The position numbers were made by a program, and so were the translations under genes. The notes beneath the pieces were generated by a model. That model did no database searches, was not told the origin of the DNA, and saw only the letters and a list, made by a program, of their open reading frames with translations. From Molossus alvarezi (Eukaryota; Chordata; Mammalia; Chiroptera; Molossidae), in contig CM073887.1 of the NCBI GenBank assembly GCA_037176705.1, forward strand, positions 25,423,501 to 25,487,500: a stretch of 64,000 bases of DNA. The letters are read 5' to 3'. Positions 43,847 to 54,684 of the stretch are shown piece after piece (the first letter of the stretch is position 1; each line of letters starts with the position of its first letter).

Positions 43847-46289
43847 GAGAGAGAAAGGAATTTTTAAATATTCAACAAGAGCCAAACTGCTGTGGCTAAT
43901 ATTAAGTAAGATCTGTCAGCTCACTGATATCACCTCACATAAGATTTTTGGACACCAACAGCTTATACACAGTTGCCAACCAGTGCTACTTAGGGCCCAG
44001 AACTGTGAGGCCATTGTATGAATACATAGTCACACATTTCATAAGTATATATCTCAAGAAAACTCATATTGGAAAAGTCCTAGAAGTTTCACTACTATCT
44101 GGATGCAGGTCAGATTTATAATGAATTTGTGTTTTCAAAGCACCCCCACACCCTCATCACCTCCCAAAATTCATGAAGCAGGCCTATAGGTTCCAAAAGG
44201 AGATTTTTATCACCACACTTGTCTATTGTGAGACCTGGACACAGTGGATGACTGGTCATTCCCGCAAAATGGGATTACTCATAGAATTTGAATTTGGACA
44301 AGTGCACCTAGGAATCAAGAGAAGCAACTGGAAAAGGTTCCACTGGATGAGTGGGTCTTTGCACCTATGTTCTAGAAGAAATCCAACGTCGAAACTTTTT
44401 TTCAATCACCTCACAGTGGCTAGAGGGAAGAAACCTATGCATGGTTTCTATTTATCGGCCCCGAATTTAACCGAATTTATTTATTTATTTGGTGGCTGGA
44501 TGTTATAACCATTGCCGGAGCTTCAGGACACACTGATTTACTTAAAGTTCCACATTAAAAATATCTCAGCTCTGCAGGGTCTCTGACAGCCCAGTTTTGT
44601 ATCAGAATGGTTCCGCAACCTACACAGTCTGTTAAATTACTCACTCAAAGATTACTCCCTATTATTTGCATCTGTTAAGGCTCGTGAGTTTTATTTATTC
44701 CAGCATAGGTCTGAAATAAATTATGGTTTAAAAAAAAAAATGTGTTCCTGATAATGCTCTTTTCATATTGCAGCATGCGGGCAACTGGTACGAAAGCCTC
44801 CCCACTTTTGATCAAACATACTTTCCTTTATTTTCAAGGTTAGCTGTCAAAAGAGATATGTTTCTAATTGAGCTCGAAATGATTGATCTCAGGATCGTAC
44901 TGGCTGTCCTCAATCACAGGTGATTTGTACTTTTCAGTTAATAAATCCTGGGTCAAATGGAAGGTTCCCTGACCCTCCCGAGACCCAGCTGCACAACCTG
45001 AACAGGACGACGGCCTCTGGGAGCAAACGTCTCCGTCGTCAGAACTGAAGCCTCACCGTGGCCACGTGCCGAGCATTTGCTCTGTGTCTTTCCCACTCTC
45101 TAAACTTGAGAGAATGTTTTCGATTCTGAGATGGGACTTTTCCTGGACGCGTAGTGCTTATTAATGCAAATCTATGCCAATTCCACACCCAAGGTGTAAG
45201 GAAAACAGAGGCAGCAGCAGAGAACGGAGATGCTCACGGGCACACTTCCAAGGCAATCTGCAGGCCGGTAGCCGACCGGGACACCGCCGGAGCTTTCGGA
45301 TGGAAAGATGGAATCCTGTTCTCATTTTAACAGTGATACCATGAAGGACTCCACTGCAACTCTTGTGTGCCTTATGTCCTGGGAGTCTCTGGAAAAGACA
45401 ACTTGCTATTTAAAGTACAGCTACGGGTTTGGATTGCACGGAGTTATTAATTAATATGACAGCAAAGCTCTGGGACAGAGCAGCTCTCTGGCTGCCGGTC
45501 AGCAGTGTCACACATACGTAAATAATCCACGGTTTTAAAAGGCCCTTTCTCTTCAATGTCTTATCCCCTTGACAATGATTATAACTCTCCGTACTGAGAT
45601 CTCTTCCAAGTCTAACATTTGTGATTACAGGACAGTATGAATGTAATCTTGGTTCCAGCTACTTTTTCTAAATCTCACAATAATAAAAGCCTCCAAGAAA
45701 TAAGCCCTGTCATGTGCTTAAGGACAAATGAGACTATTGTCGGCCTGTCAACCCACCACAAACGTAAACAGTTTAACAACATGAAAGTAAAACTGGCATC
45801 ATTGGTGAGCATACACACGTGTTCTAATGTGGACTTTTTTCAGCAACACTACCCTTTTTATCGACCTATTAGGAAGTCCCCATTTTCCCCCTAACATTTT
45901 GGCACACACAGCACTTAGAAGAAATGTTTTATTAGGGCTTACTGCAAGAGAAAGAGTTGACTCTCACTGAAATGTCCAAAATATAATGCAGTTTATAATG
46001 TTTCTTTTTATAACGAGCAGCTAACACTGATGGAAGCATGAAGGCATTGCACAACTGCCTTGGATCTCAGAACTGATATTAAGTACATATGTTTCAGAGA
46101 TGACCCAATCCCGCTCGGAACACACGCATGCACACACACCCCACAGAATTAAATCTCTCAGTACTAGGCTGCTTCATTATATTAGTAACTTTCCCATTAG
46201 AAACCGAATTTGAAAATCGTTCAACAGAATGTATATTTCCAATAGCAACTCACTTATTTTAATAATTAAGTAAAATGAATCCATGTTTA
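43847..46289. other. Long repeat-poor stretch, possible conserved non-coding DNA
   Basis: About 2.4 kb with no named interspersed repeat. The part at 44840-44960 (AGCTGTCAAAAGAGATATG, TTGAGCTCGAAATGATTGAT) has dense homeodomain/TALE-type cores and looks like vertebrate conserved non-coding sequence. The part at 44970-45310 is GC-richer with CpGs. Frames of up to 111 codons (44173-44508) show no family resemblance. Confidence 0.35.
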
Positions 46290-46450
46290 GTGATGGGAAG
46301 CAGCATGACGCTCACCTAGGAAAGGTGTGTTCTAGTCCCAGTCACCTGCTGCTTGGTTGTGGCAGCCTGGATGAGCTAGGACACTCCCTGAGCCTATAAC
46401 ATGAGGGAAGCAGGACAGTTGGGCTCCATCATCTCTTCAGTCACCGCTCC
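46290..46450 (+). mobile_element. MIR SINE, worn
   Basis: GGTGTGTTCTAGTCCCAGTC, then TGGATGAGCTAGGACACTC and CCTGAGCCTATAACATGAG match the middle of MIR loosely. Low-identity relic. Confidence 0.45.
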
Positions 46451-47145
46451 AGAATTTACAAGACTAAGGTGATCTCAAAGCAATCCTTCAATGCAGCTGG
46501 TTCTACTGACCAATCCACCTCCGAGTTAAAAAAAATTGACCACCAACACCACAACTCTGGGCTCTGTGTATCTAGAGATCCTAGTTCCCGGGTGGCCACG
46601 CACTTCTGCATGGGACACAGCAAGAATCCCATTAAACTAAACTAAGTCCTGTCACTTCAGTCACCTGTGCCAAGTGACCAGCATCCCAGAAAGAAGTTAC
46701 CATCTGGACAGAAGCACGTGACCCTGGCCCGGAAGGGGAGGCGGCCGACGGTGCACAGTGAGGTCCAGGGAGAATGCACTCACACAGGCCGATGCGCTGA
46801 AACTTTCTTGCCCGGGTTTGATAGAAAAATGGACAAATGCAGCAGATATGGACTGAGGATTATAGTAATCAGACCCTTCAGGGACGAAGGTCTGAGTCAC
46901 ACCACCTGGACCAGGAGATGTGCTAGCTGGATTCTAGAAAATGAAGGACAGAGGAAGATGATGGTATGAGTTGTAGTCTGCAAACCAGCTTCAGTTGCAG
47001 GGCTAGGGGTCCTCCTACCAATCTTCCCTTTTTAAGTTCCCCCAGAAAAAGAAACCAACAGAAGCCTGGAGGGGCTGTTCCCAGGTCAGGTGGGACAAAC
47101 TTCCTAAGGAAGCAAGCGGCCAGAGAAGCACAGGATGGTAAGGAG
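46451..47145. other. Unassigned stretch
   Basis: The part at 46660-47140 is GC-balanced and may be internal or LTR sequence of an old endogenous retrovirus next to the MaLR LTR, but no motif proves it. Open frames of about 100 codons are on both strands and match nothing I know. Confidence 0.3.
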
Positions 47146-47545
47146 CATTGCGCTCGTTTTCTCCGGCTGCCGTACCAAAGTGCTCCAACTGGGGCTTCGA
47201 ACAACAGAAGTCTATGCTGTCACAGTTCTGGACCTGTGCCAGAACCAGGAAGCAAGCAGTCAGCAGGGCCATGCCCCCTCTGGAAGCTCTAAGGAGCCTA
47301 GAACTCCTGGTGGCTCCTGGCATTTCTTGGTTGGTGGCAGCACAGCCCCAAACTCTGCCTCAGTCTTCTCATGACCCTCCCCTGTGTGTCTCAGCCCCGC
47401 CTTTCCTTCCTCTTATGATACCAATGTACTGCATTGAAGGGCCTCCCTCCCACGATGACCTCATCTCGAGAGCTTTAACTTAATTACATCTGCAAAGCCC
47501 CTCTTTCCAAATAAGGTCACAGTCACAGGTGGGCTGTGGTGGATG
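47146..47545 (-). mobile_element. MaLR-type LTR relic, antisense
   Basis: The plus strand reads as the antisense of an MLT1/MST-type LTR: CTCCGGCTGCCGTACCAAAG, GGGGCTTCGAACAACAGAAG, CAGGGCCATGCCCCCTCTG, GGTGGCTCCTGGCATTTCTT, TTAACTTAATTACATCTGC and TTTCCAAATAAGGTCAC. It is a solo LTR or fragment with no viral genes. Confidence 0.75.
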
Positions 47546-47859
47546 CTGCAGGCCCAGAGCTCCCGGCAGGACCCAGGCACGCATGCCTCGGGCTGCTGGC
47601 GTCTCTCCTGGGAGGTGCTCTCAGCCAAAGGGAGCTGCTTCACCAAAGGTTCTGCCCCTTTCTCAGGGGAGCCCCCCGTCTCAGCTAAAGATGAATCTGA
47701 AGGGTTCCCCCAGCCCAGAGCTCCCTAGAGGACAGGTTGAGGTCAGTGCTGCGTCTGTGTGATTCACCTCCCCCCTCTGCTCATCCCACTGACCTCACTC
47801 CCTTCCAGGCGTTCTTCCCAGGAGCGCTTCCTGCATCTCAGCCTCTGTTTCTGGGAGAC
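47546..47859. other. Unassigned, GC-rich stretch
   Basis: No named repeat. Overlapping short frames look like chance. Confidence 0.3.
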
Positions 47860-48055
47860 CTGAGCTTGCACACTCTGCCACTTACTAGCAGGAAACTTTG
47901 CACAAGATACTTAACCTCTCTGCTCCTAAGTTTTCTCACAAAATGGAGATAAGAGTACTGATTCTGTGCAGAGTTGTGAGAATTAAAGTTAATTCATCCA
48001 AACGTCTTAGAACAGTGCCCAGCACATAGTAAGTGTTCAATAAATGTTTATTACC
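47860..48055 (+). mobile_element. MIR SINE, well preserved
   Basis: It has CTGCCACTTACTAGCAGGAA, ACTTAACCTCTCTGCTCC, CACAAAATGGAGATAAGAG, GTGAGAATTAAAGTTAATTC and GAACAGTGCCCAGCACATAG, ending AAGTGTTCAATAAATGTT. This covers MIR core and 3' end. Confidence 0.9.
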
Positions 48056-48465
48056 AGCTGTTACTGTGAGTATGTTTTGTTCAGTAGGAAAAACATTCAT
48101 AAAGGAATAAATTCTTTTTTATATTAATATCGTATTTTTCGGCTTTCTCTAAGTTATAAATGAGAAAAATGGAGCTAAAAGCAATAAGTTATAGTTTACA
48201 TTATTTCTGATATTCCAATTGTAATAAAGCTAATGTGTTAATACATTTTTAAGATCACTATTCCATTATCATAATGTCCAGGTTAGTTATTTTTCAGCAA
48301 AGGACTAAAGTCATTTTTGTATTCCTTATAAGTATCAAAGGAATGAATGTACTTAACTCCTTCTGTAAACTCATACATTTATTCTAAATTTAACATGTAA
48401 AAGCTAAAAAGGAGAAAAACTGCAATTTAAACAGAAGCCTTGATATTTCATGGTAGTTCTGGATC
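48056..48465. other. Unassigned AT-rich stretch
   Basis: No repeat or frame is recognised. Confidence 0.35.
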
Positions 48466-48473
48466 TTATAAAT

Positions 48474-48738
48474 CAGTGATTTTCAACCGGTGTGCAGCAA
48501 GAATTTTTAAAACATGAAATACCTGACTATTTCGTCAGGGCACTGACTTCTTTTTCCTTAGATTGTCAAGTAAAAAAAATGACAACAGCCAACACAGCAA
48601 TAACCATCCAGTGTGAATAAATAAAATTATACCTAATTTTTTTTTCAGATTGGCAAAAAATGCATACATTTTGGTATGCTGCAGAATTTAATAATTACTT
48701 TATGTGTGCCACGAGACGAGAGAGGTGGAAAATCACTA
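48474..48738 (+). mobile_element. hAT MITE (CAGTGATTTTCAACC type)
   Basis: The element starts CAGTGATTTTCAACCGGTGT and ends GGTGGAAAATCACTA, forming imperfect terminal inverted repeats. Internal landmarks are GCAAGAATTTTTAAAACATG, CTGACTATTTCGTCAGGGCA, ACCATCCAGTGTGAATAAAT and TTTTGGTATGCTGCAGAAT. An imperfect 8-bp duplication (TTATAAAT before, TTATATCT after) fits hAT insertion. At 265 bp it has no transposase. I believe this family is common in bats but cannot name the Repbase entry. Confidence 0.85.
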
Positions 48739-49144
48739 TTATATCTCAATGGTGGATGCTCTATAGAGTTCTGCCCATCAAAACTATAAATTAACCCTTG
48801 GAGAGCAATACAAAGTTAAGTGTAGATATCATATATCATGTAGTTAACAAGCAGAAATCTTAAAGGAATAAATTAGCAACACTTTTTTGCATTTAACACA
48901 GCCATATCTTAAATTAGTTTTCCTCAGGATTAAGATGTGTCATTTAGGGCCTGCCCTGCCTCATTATTTGTTAGGACAAGGTGAGTAAATCATAGGGAGT
49001 AAATGAAATCAGGAAAATTAATCCTGCAGATGGAGGACTCGCCTTGCAGTAAATGTGCCTGCACGGCTCCTCAGCAGAATGCCTGGGTGAGTTTCCATTT
49101 CTCCACTTGTAAGAAACAGTGATGTCTTTTTCAGTGTTGACTAT
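48739..49144. other. Unassigned AT-rich stretch
   Basis: No named repeat or convincing frame. Confidence 0.3.
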
Positions 49145-49300
49145 GTTTACTATGCATTAGCGTTTGGAATATATTATCTTTGATTCTCAAAATAACCCTT
49201 CAAAGTACATATTATCACCCCATTTTCTAGATGAATAGAATGAGGTTCAAAGGACACAGCTTAAGCCACGCAGAGCCGGACTTCAGTCTATCTGTGCTCT
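49145..49300 (-). mobile_element. MIR SINE, antisense
   Basis: GATTCTCAAAATAACCCTTC, AAAGTACATATTATCACCCC, CATTTTCTAGATGAATAGAA and CACAGCTTAAGCCACGCAGA give antisense MIR order, ending in a GCCGGACTTCAG block that corresponds to the B-box side. Confidence 0.75.
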
Positions 49301-50165
49301 TCCTGGTCGTGTCTCCCACCGAGCACATAACTATTAATAAGCCAGCTCAGATCCTGCTTAAAAGGATTGGAAACGTGCTTTACACTACTGGTATTCCTCC
49401 AAAAAAAAAAAAAAAAAAGGAATATATCTACTGTAATTGTTCCTTTCTCTTTTAAGTTTTAAACTGGTTTGTTTATTATTGTTAGAGAACAGACAGAATA
49501 AATCAGAAAGTTTAAAGATTGCTGTAGTCTCAAATCAGCTACCCAACTTTTCTGGATAAAAATGAGAGAGACGTATGCTTTTTAAAGACAGGTTAAAGGA
49601 CTAAACAGCAGATTGTTAAATTGAGACATTTAAGAAACAAAAAGACTAGTCATATTTTGGTGCTAATATGAAAAATTCATAGCTCCTTATTCTGACAGCA
49701 AAAAGGAGCACTAACAAAAATCATGTTTTTTACATGAAATGAGAATTGTCTGGTGCTAAATTATAACATTAAAGGGATATTAACTGCCTCGCTGTATTCT
49801 AATGTTTATAGTGGATTTTCCAATGACAGTATTGCTTTCAGAAAGCCGGAAGAATGCTGCAGGTTATGCCCAATTCCTGAAGCAGTCAGCACTCATTTAT
49901 ATGGGGAGCATGCAGGCCATTCCATTTTATCATTGAACAAACCTCCTGTTATTATGTACTAGGTCTCTTAGTAAGCACTTAGCAGTAAGCAAGACAGATA
50001 AGGTCTCTGCCATCATCTCGTGAAGTGTATAATGGGTCCAGAAAGATACAACACAGGTTACCAGTGTGATGTGTGTTACAGAAGGTGGTTACTGCCTAAT
50101 GCTTATAATCTATGGGTATTCATAAAACAGGACTTAGTGAACAGTGGTGAAGCAAGGTGCTGAAA
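49301..50165. other. Unassigned stretch
   Basis: An A run lies at 49400-49418. The part at 49940-50060 (TTATGTACTAGGTCTCTTAG, AGCAAGACAGATAAGGTCTC) resembles a common L2/MIR-type fragment. The rest is unique and AT-rich. Confidence 0.35.
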
Positions 50166-50183
50166 TGGTCAAAGAAGGCTTCC

Positions 50184-50408
50184 TGCCCGGCCGGTGTAGC
50201 TCAGTGGGTGAGCATTGACCCATGCACCAAGAGGTCGCTGGTTCGATCTCCAGTCAGGGCAACTGCCCAGGTTGTGGGCCTGTTCCCCAGTGAGGGACAT
50301 GCAGGAGGCAGCCAGTCGATGTCCTCTCTCATCGATGTTTCTATCTCTCTCTCCTTCTCCCTTCTCTCTCTTTAACCTCAATAAAGAAAAAAATTTTTAT
50401 AAAAAAAG
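50184..50408 (+). mobile_element. VES-B SINE
   Basis: It starts TGCCCGGCCGGTGTAGCTCA and has GGTCGCTGGTTCGATCTCCA (B box nearly intact), CCAGGTTGTGGGCCTGTTCC and GCCAGTCGATGTCCTCTCTC. It ends TCTCTTTAACCTCAATAAAG. The TSD is AGAAGGCTTCC at 50173-50183 against AGGAAGGCTTCC at 50409-50420. Confidence 0.95.
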
Positions 50409-50507
50409 AGGAAGGCTTCCCAAAGACATAATATTCTCAGAGAAACTGGAGGAAGGACCCATGGCAGAGATGAAGAACAGCACATTTCAAGCAAAGGGAA
50501 AACCCAG

Positions 50508-50876
50508 TGTCTCAGTCACGATAAAGCTGCCATAATAAAGCACCGTAGACTGGTTCGCTAACAAAAAAACAAACAAAGTTATTTCTGACGGTTTGGGAGG
50601 CTGGAAGCCCAAAATGAGGGTGCCAGCACCCTCCCCTCAGAGCCCTCTTCCTGGCTTGCAGACGGCAGATTTTTCACTGTTTCCCCACAAGGTGGTGAGA
50701 ACAAGTTCTGATCTCTTCTTACAAGGACACTAATCCCATCACCGGGGCCCCATCCTCATGACCCCATCTAAATGACGTTACCTTCCTAAGGCCCTTCTTT
50801 CAAGTACCATCACATTGGGAGTTAGAAGCTTCAATGTAAAAATTGGGGGGGATGCAAACATTCGGTCCATAACGCA
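50508..50876 (-). mobile_element. MaLR-type solo LTR, antisense
   Basis: The plus strand gives the antisense LTR from TGTCTCAGTCACGATAAAGC to TTCGGTCCATAACGCA. Internal landmarks are AGAGCCCTCTTCCTGGCTTG, CAAGGACACTAATCCCATCA, CATCCTCATGACCCCATCTA and ACCATCACATTGGGAGTTAG. No proviral coding sequence flanks it. Confidence 0.8.
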
Positions 50877-51102
50877 GAGCCAAGAGCTGAGGTAAGAAAG
50901 AGCATGGTGTCTTCCTGAAGTGTGAAGGGCTTGGGAGAGTTCCTTGGAACATAATGCAAGGGCGGGCAGAATGGATTAGGCACAGAGCTCAGACTTCAGA
51001 CCAAAACGTCTAACATATGAGTATTTGTATTCTCAGAAACAGAGAAAAGAAAAAAATGAGGCGAAAAGGTATTTAAAAATACAGAAAAAGCATCCTCTAG
51101 AT

Positions 51103-51327
51103 CAGTTGTTCTCAACCTGTGGGTCACGACCCCTTTGGGCCTCGAACGACCCTTTCACAGGGGTCGCCTAAGACCATCGGAAAACACATATTTCCATTGG
51201 TCTCAGGAACCCAGACACGGCTCCTCTATCCGTCTCCAGGCGGGTCCGCCTACATGCAGATTCGCCCACATACAACATGAGGAGCTGTATTAAAGGGTTG
51301 CGGCATTAGGAAGGTTGAGAACCACTG
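51103..51327 (+). mobile_element. SPIN-type hAT transposon, non-autonomous
   Basis: Terminal inverted repeats CAGTTGTTCTCAACCT and AGGTTGAGAACCACTG, plus subterminal GGGTCACGACCCCTTTGGG and CAGGGGTCGCCTAAGACCAT, are those of the SPIN (Space Invaders) family. A perfect 8-bp TSD CTCTAGAT at 51095-51102 and 51328-51335 shows recent hAT insertion. SPIN is known to have spread horizontally among distant tetrapods, including bats. At 225 bp this copy lacks transposase. Its middle (about 51191-51275, CCATTGGTCTCAGGAACCC to CATGCAGATTCGCCCACATA) differs from the standard short SPIN that I remember. Confidence 0.95.
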
Positions 51328-51569
51328 CTCTAGATGCTTAGTACATGGAACAAGCTTAACTTTGTCATTAAAAAAAATTATCTTCATATTTTATACAGAA
51401 GTAGTAACCATACTTCATACGTCAAATGCATTCAGAGAAATAATAGCCAAGTAGCCTTAAGATATTAATTTGGATAACAGCACAGTTGTATTCTGCTGGG
51501 TATATGGCTAAGCTGAATATTACTATGTTCCAGAAAAATATTATCTTTCTTTTAAAATACGCTGAGATT

Positions 51570-51832
51570 GCCCTGGCTGGTTTGGCTTAGCGGTTAGAGC
51601 GTCGGCCTATGGTCCAGAGAGACCGGGGTTCGGTTCCCGCTAAGGGCATGTACCTTGGTTGCAGTTTGTGCCCGGCCCTGTCGGGGTTGTGCAGGAGGCA
51701 GCCATTCGATGTGTCCCTTTCACATCGATGTTTCTCTCTCTCTCTCTGTTCCTCTCTCTCCCTCCCACTCTATCTGAACAAAAATGGAAAAATGTCCTCG
51801 GTGAGGATGAAAAAATAAAAAATAAATAAAAT
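51570..51832 (+). mobile_element. VES-A SINE, young type
   Basis: It starts GCCCTGGCTGGTTTGGCTTA and has GGGGTTCGGTTCCCGCTAAG. It lacks one base in the hairpin loop (TCCTCGGTGAGGA) but keeps the full stem. The TSD is AAAATACGCTGAGATT against AAAATATGCTGAGATT (51833-51848), a single transition. The tail is a mix of TAAAAAATAAATAAA. Confidence 0.96.
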
Positions 51833-51848
51833 AAAATATGCTGAGATT

Positions 51849-52805
51849 AAAAACTCAAGATGATCTTATTAAATTCATTTTGTGGTATTAGAAGTGTACT
51901 GCAATATATAAGAATCCATATTTTTAATTCAAGTAAGCAAATTACCGAGTACGTTCGTTAATTTATAAATGTCAAATATTAATTTATAAATCGCCCTTCC
52001 TGTCCCCTGTCTTCTTTAAGCTGGATGCTGACAGAGGGAACAGCAGGGAAATGGACATCAGCATGACAATGAGATTCTACACAAGGAGAAACTGTATAAA
52101 AATTCTTGTAAGATGAGTCCAGGATCAAGCATCTGCCAGCTTGTTCTTGTTTATGCATAATATAACAGAACAGCCTTTGTATTATTTTTAACAGTTTGGT
52201 ACTTTAAATAATCTATACTTCAAAGGAAAGTAAACAGTGCATAAGTTTAGATTGCTTTTTACCTCCTGACTTGGTCCTTTTATAATAGACATTCTTAAGA
52301 ACTAGACAAGTCCATCTCTATGTAAACAATAGCTTCCTCTGTGTTTCCAAATGTAGGAACCAAGAGGAGTATACAACATGAGACGTTTCTAGTTAGACAA
52401 CTGTTAAAAATCAAATAGCATTTAAGTCTATTTATGCTAGGGCTAGAAATACTATTTAATCTCTGAAAACCTATCCATAACAATGGCTATTTCTACATGG
52501 TGAACTTAAATGAAGAACAAGAGAACTTTCCCAATAATCTGAACAAAAAAGGTTTAAAAGGTAAAGGATCATCTCCTGGATGGAACAAATTCTTGGATTA
52601 ACGGTCAGTTATCAAGCTGATAAGAAACTGCTTTGAGTTCTGTTTTGTTCCTTTCGCTTTGCTGTCCTTGTGAACACAGCTATACTACTAGTTGTTCCTG
52701 ATTTTTGCCATATTACATTCTCCCCAAAGCATCAAGCAGACACTGTTTTGTCTGAGGATTTAGTATAAAGGAAACCAGCAAGATCACCCAAAAAAGTCAG
52801 CAATT
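51849..52805. other. Unassigned AT-rich stretch
   Basis: No named repeat or convincing frame lies before the HAL1 target site. Confidence 0.35.
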
Positions 52806-54410
52806 AAAAATTATTACCATCAGACTTCCGGTCAAGATGGCAGCGTAGGTAAACATGGTATTGCCTCCTCCCACAACCACATCAAAGTTACAACTAAACT
52901 ACACAACAACAACAACCATCATGCAAAATCACCTGACATCGAGCTGAATGGAAGTCCTACAACTACAGAATTAAAGAAGCCGCATTGAGACTGGTAGGAG
53001 GGGCGGAGGCAGATGGGCTGGTCCCACACCCACGTGTGGCAGATAAAAATCAGGGGGATACCCCCACTGGGAAGGTCCTCCCTGAGGAGTGAGGGGTCCC
53101 CCTCCCACACCAGGCACCCAACTCAGGGTTCCAGTGCCAGGCAGAGAAGTCCCCATAACTTCTGGCTATAAAACCAGCAGGAACTGAGGCTGAGGGAGGC
53201 TGAGGCTTCTGAAGCCCCAGGCAGCTCCTCTTAAAGGGACCACACACGGACTTACTCGGACTTGCTCCCTCTGAGCTCTAGCGTGGGGGAGGAGCCAGCT
53301 TGAAAGGCACCAGAGACATACAAGGAGAACTGAGTTGTTTGGCATTGGAGCAAGGGTTGGAGAGGCAGCTCTCTTTGCTCCTTTGGTGAGCCCTTCCCCC
53401 ACAAGGTCGGCAGACTGCAGCTATATCTGGGACTCCAGCAACCTGGCTCATAATATTTGCCCCAACCTGGTGATTCCCTGAGGCCCTCCCCCACCTAACT
53501 TTCAGGCCCAGCCAAGCTATTCACAGTGGCTTTACCATAGGATTGACCTGTCTTGGATCTTGCTTCAGATTTTCCTAAATTCTCTCAAACAAGCAGCATC
53601 TGGTCTCAGTGAGCCCCATACCTCTCATTAAGTGGCCCCAGGTCTGGCACTAGAAGCAGCCAGCCTTGGGTCACAACTTGGCTTTGCCTAGGCACCTCCA
53701 AGCCCAGCACAAGATCACTTTGTAGCTTATGCCTGGTGGCCCTGGGTAGAACACAGGCAGTGACTGACCTGGCCCCAGAGCCAGCACACCCAGTGGACAG
53801 CTTCAGAACACTGTGAAGCAAAACCACCCAATCACCTACAAGTGACACACTCAAGGAATGGTCTCAGTGGATACTAGAGCCTTACTAAAGTAAGTCTTGC
53901 TCTGTGTGATGGGCCCCTACACAGCTGATCATCCAAGGTAGTCAGAGGTCAGTGGATAGTGGGCACAGCCAGTCCTTGCAGCTGATCAGCCTGAGTAAAA
54001 CCTTCTCATTGGTGTGCTTAATAGTAATCAACACTCAATTACAACAGAAGGGTGTAAAGTCAACATGAGGGAGACCACTGGACCCTACAGGACACCTACT
54101 ACAATAGGCCACCCTAGGAAATGCAGGAGACATAGCAACTCTACCTAATACATAGAAACAAACACAGGGAGGCAGCCAAAATGAGGAGACAAAGAAACAG
54201 GTTCCAAAAGAAAGAACAGAACAAAACTCTAGAAAAAGAACTAAACAAAATGGAGATAAGCAATCTAACAGATGCAGAGTTCAAAATACTACTTACAAGG
54301 ATGCTTAATGAACTTAGAACTTCAGTGAACTTAGAGAGGGCCTCAAGAGCATAAAAAAGGACCAGTCAGAAATGAAGGAGGTACTAACTGAAATAAAGAA
54401 TAATGTACAG

Positions 54411-54566
54411 ACCTGGCTGGTTTGGCTCAGGGGTTGGAGCATCAGCCTGCAGTCCAGAGAGACCCAGGTTTGGTTCCCACTAAGGGCTTGTACCTCGGTT
54501 GCAGTTCATCCCTGGCCTGGTTGGTCATGCAGGAGGTGGCCACTCAATGTGTCCCTTTCACATAGA

Positions 54567-54614
<48 letters not shown>

Positions 54615-54684
54615 TCTCCCTCTCTCCCTCCCTCTCTATCTGAACAAAAAATGAAAAAATATCCTTGGGTAAGGATTTAAAAAA
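54411..54684 (+). mobile_element. VES-A SINE nested in HAL1 ORF1
   Basis: It starts ACCTGGCTGGTTTGGCTCAG and has CCCAGGTTTGGTTCCCACTA. The hairpin reads TCCTTGGGTAAGGA, where both stem strands changed yet still pair. The CT tract has grown to (TC)20. The TSD is AATAATGTACAG on both sides (54399-54410, 54687-54698). Confidence 0.96.
54571..54610 (+). repeat. (TC)20 microsatellite in a SINE
   Basis: A pure TC array of 40 bp occupies the pyrimidine tract of the VES-A copy at 54411-54684. Confidence 0.95.

Noticed and set aside
43740..44021. Frame encoding a KEGR-type repeat protein
   Set aside because: It is simply the translation of a (GGAA)20 microsatellite.
46451..47145. Possible internal part of an endogenous retrovirus beside the LTR at 47146
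   Set aside because: No gag, pol or env motif and no primer-binding site could be recognised, so it is left unassigned.
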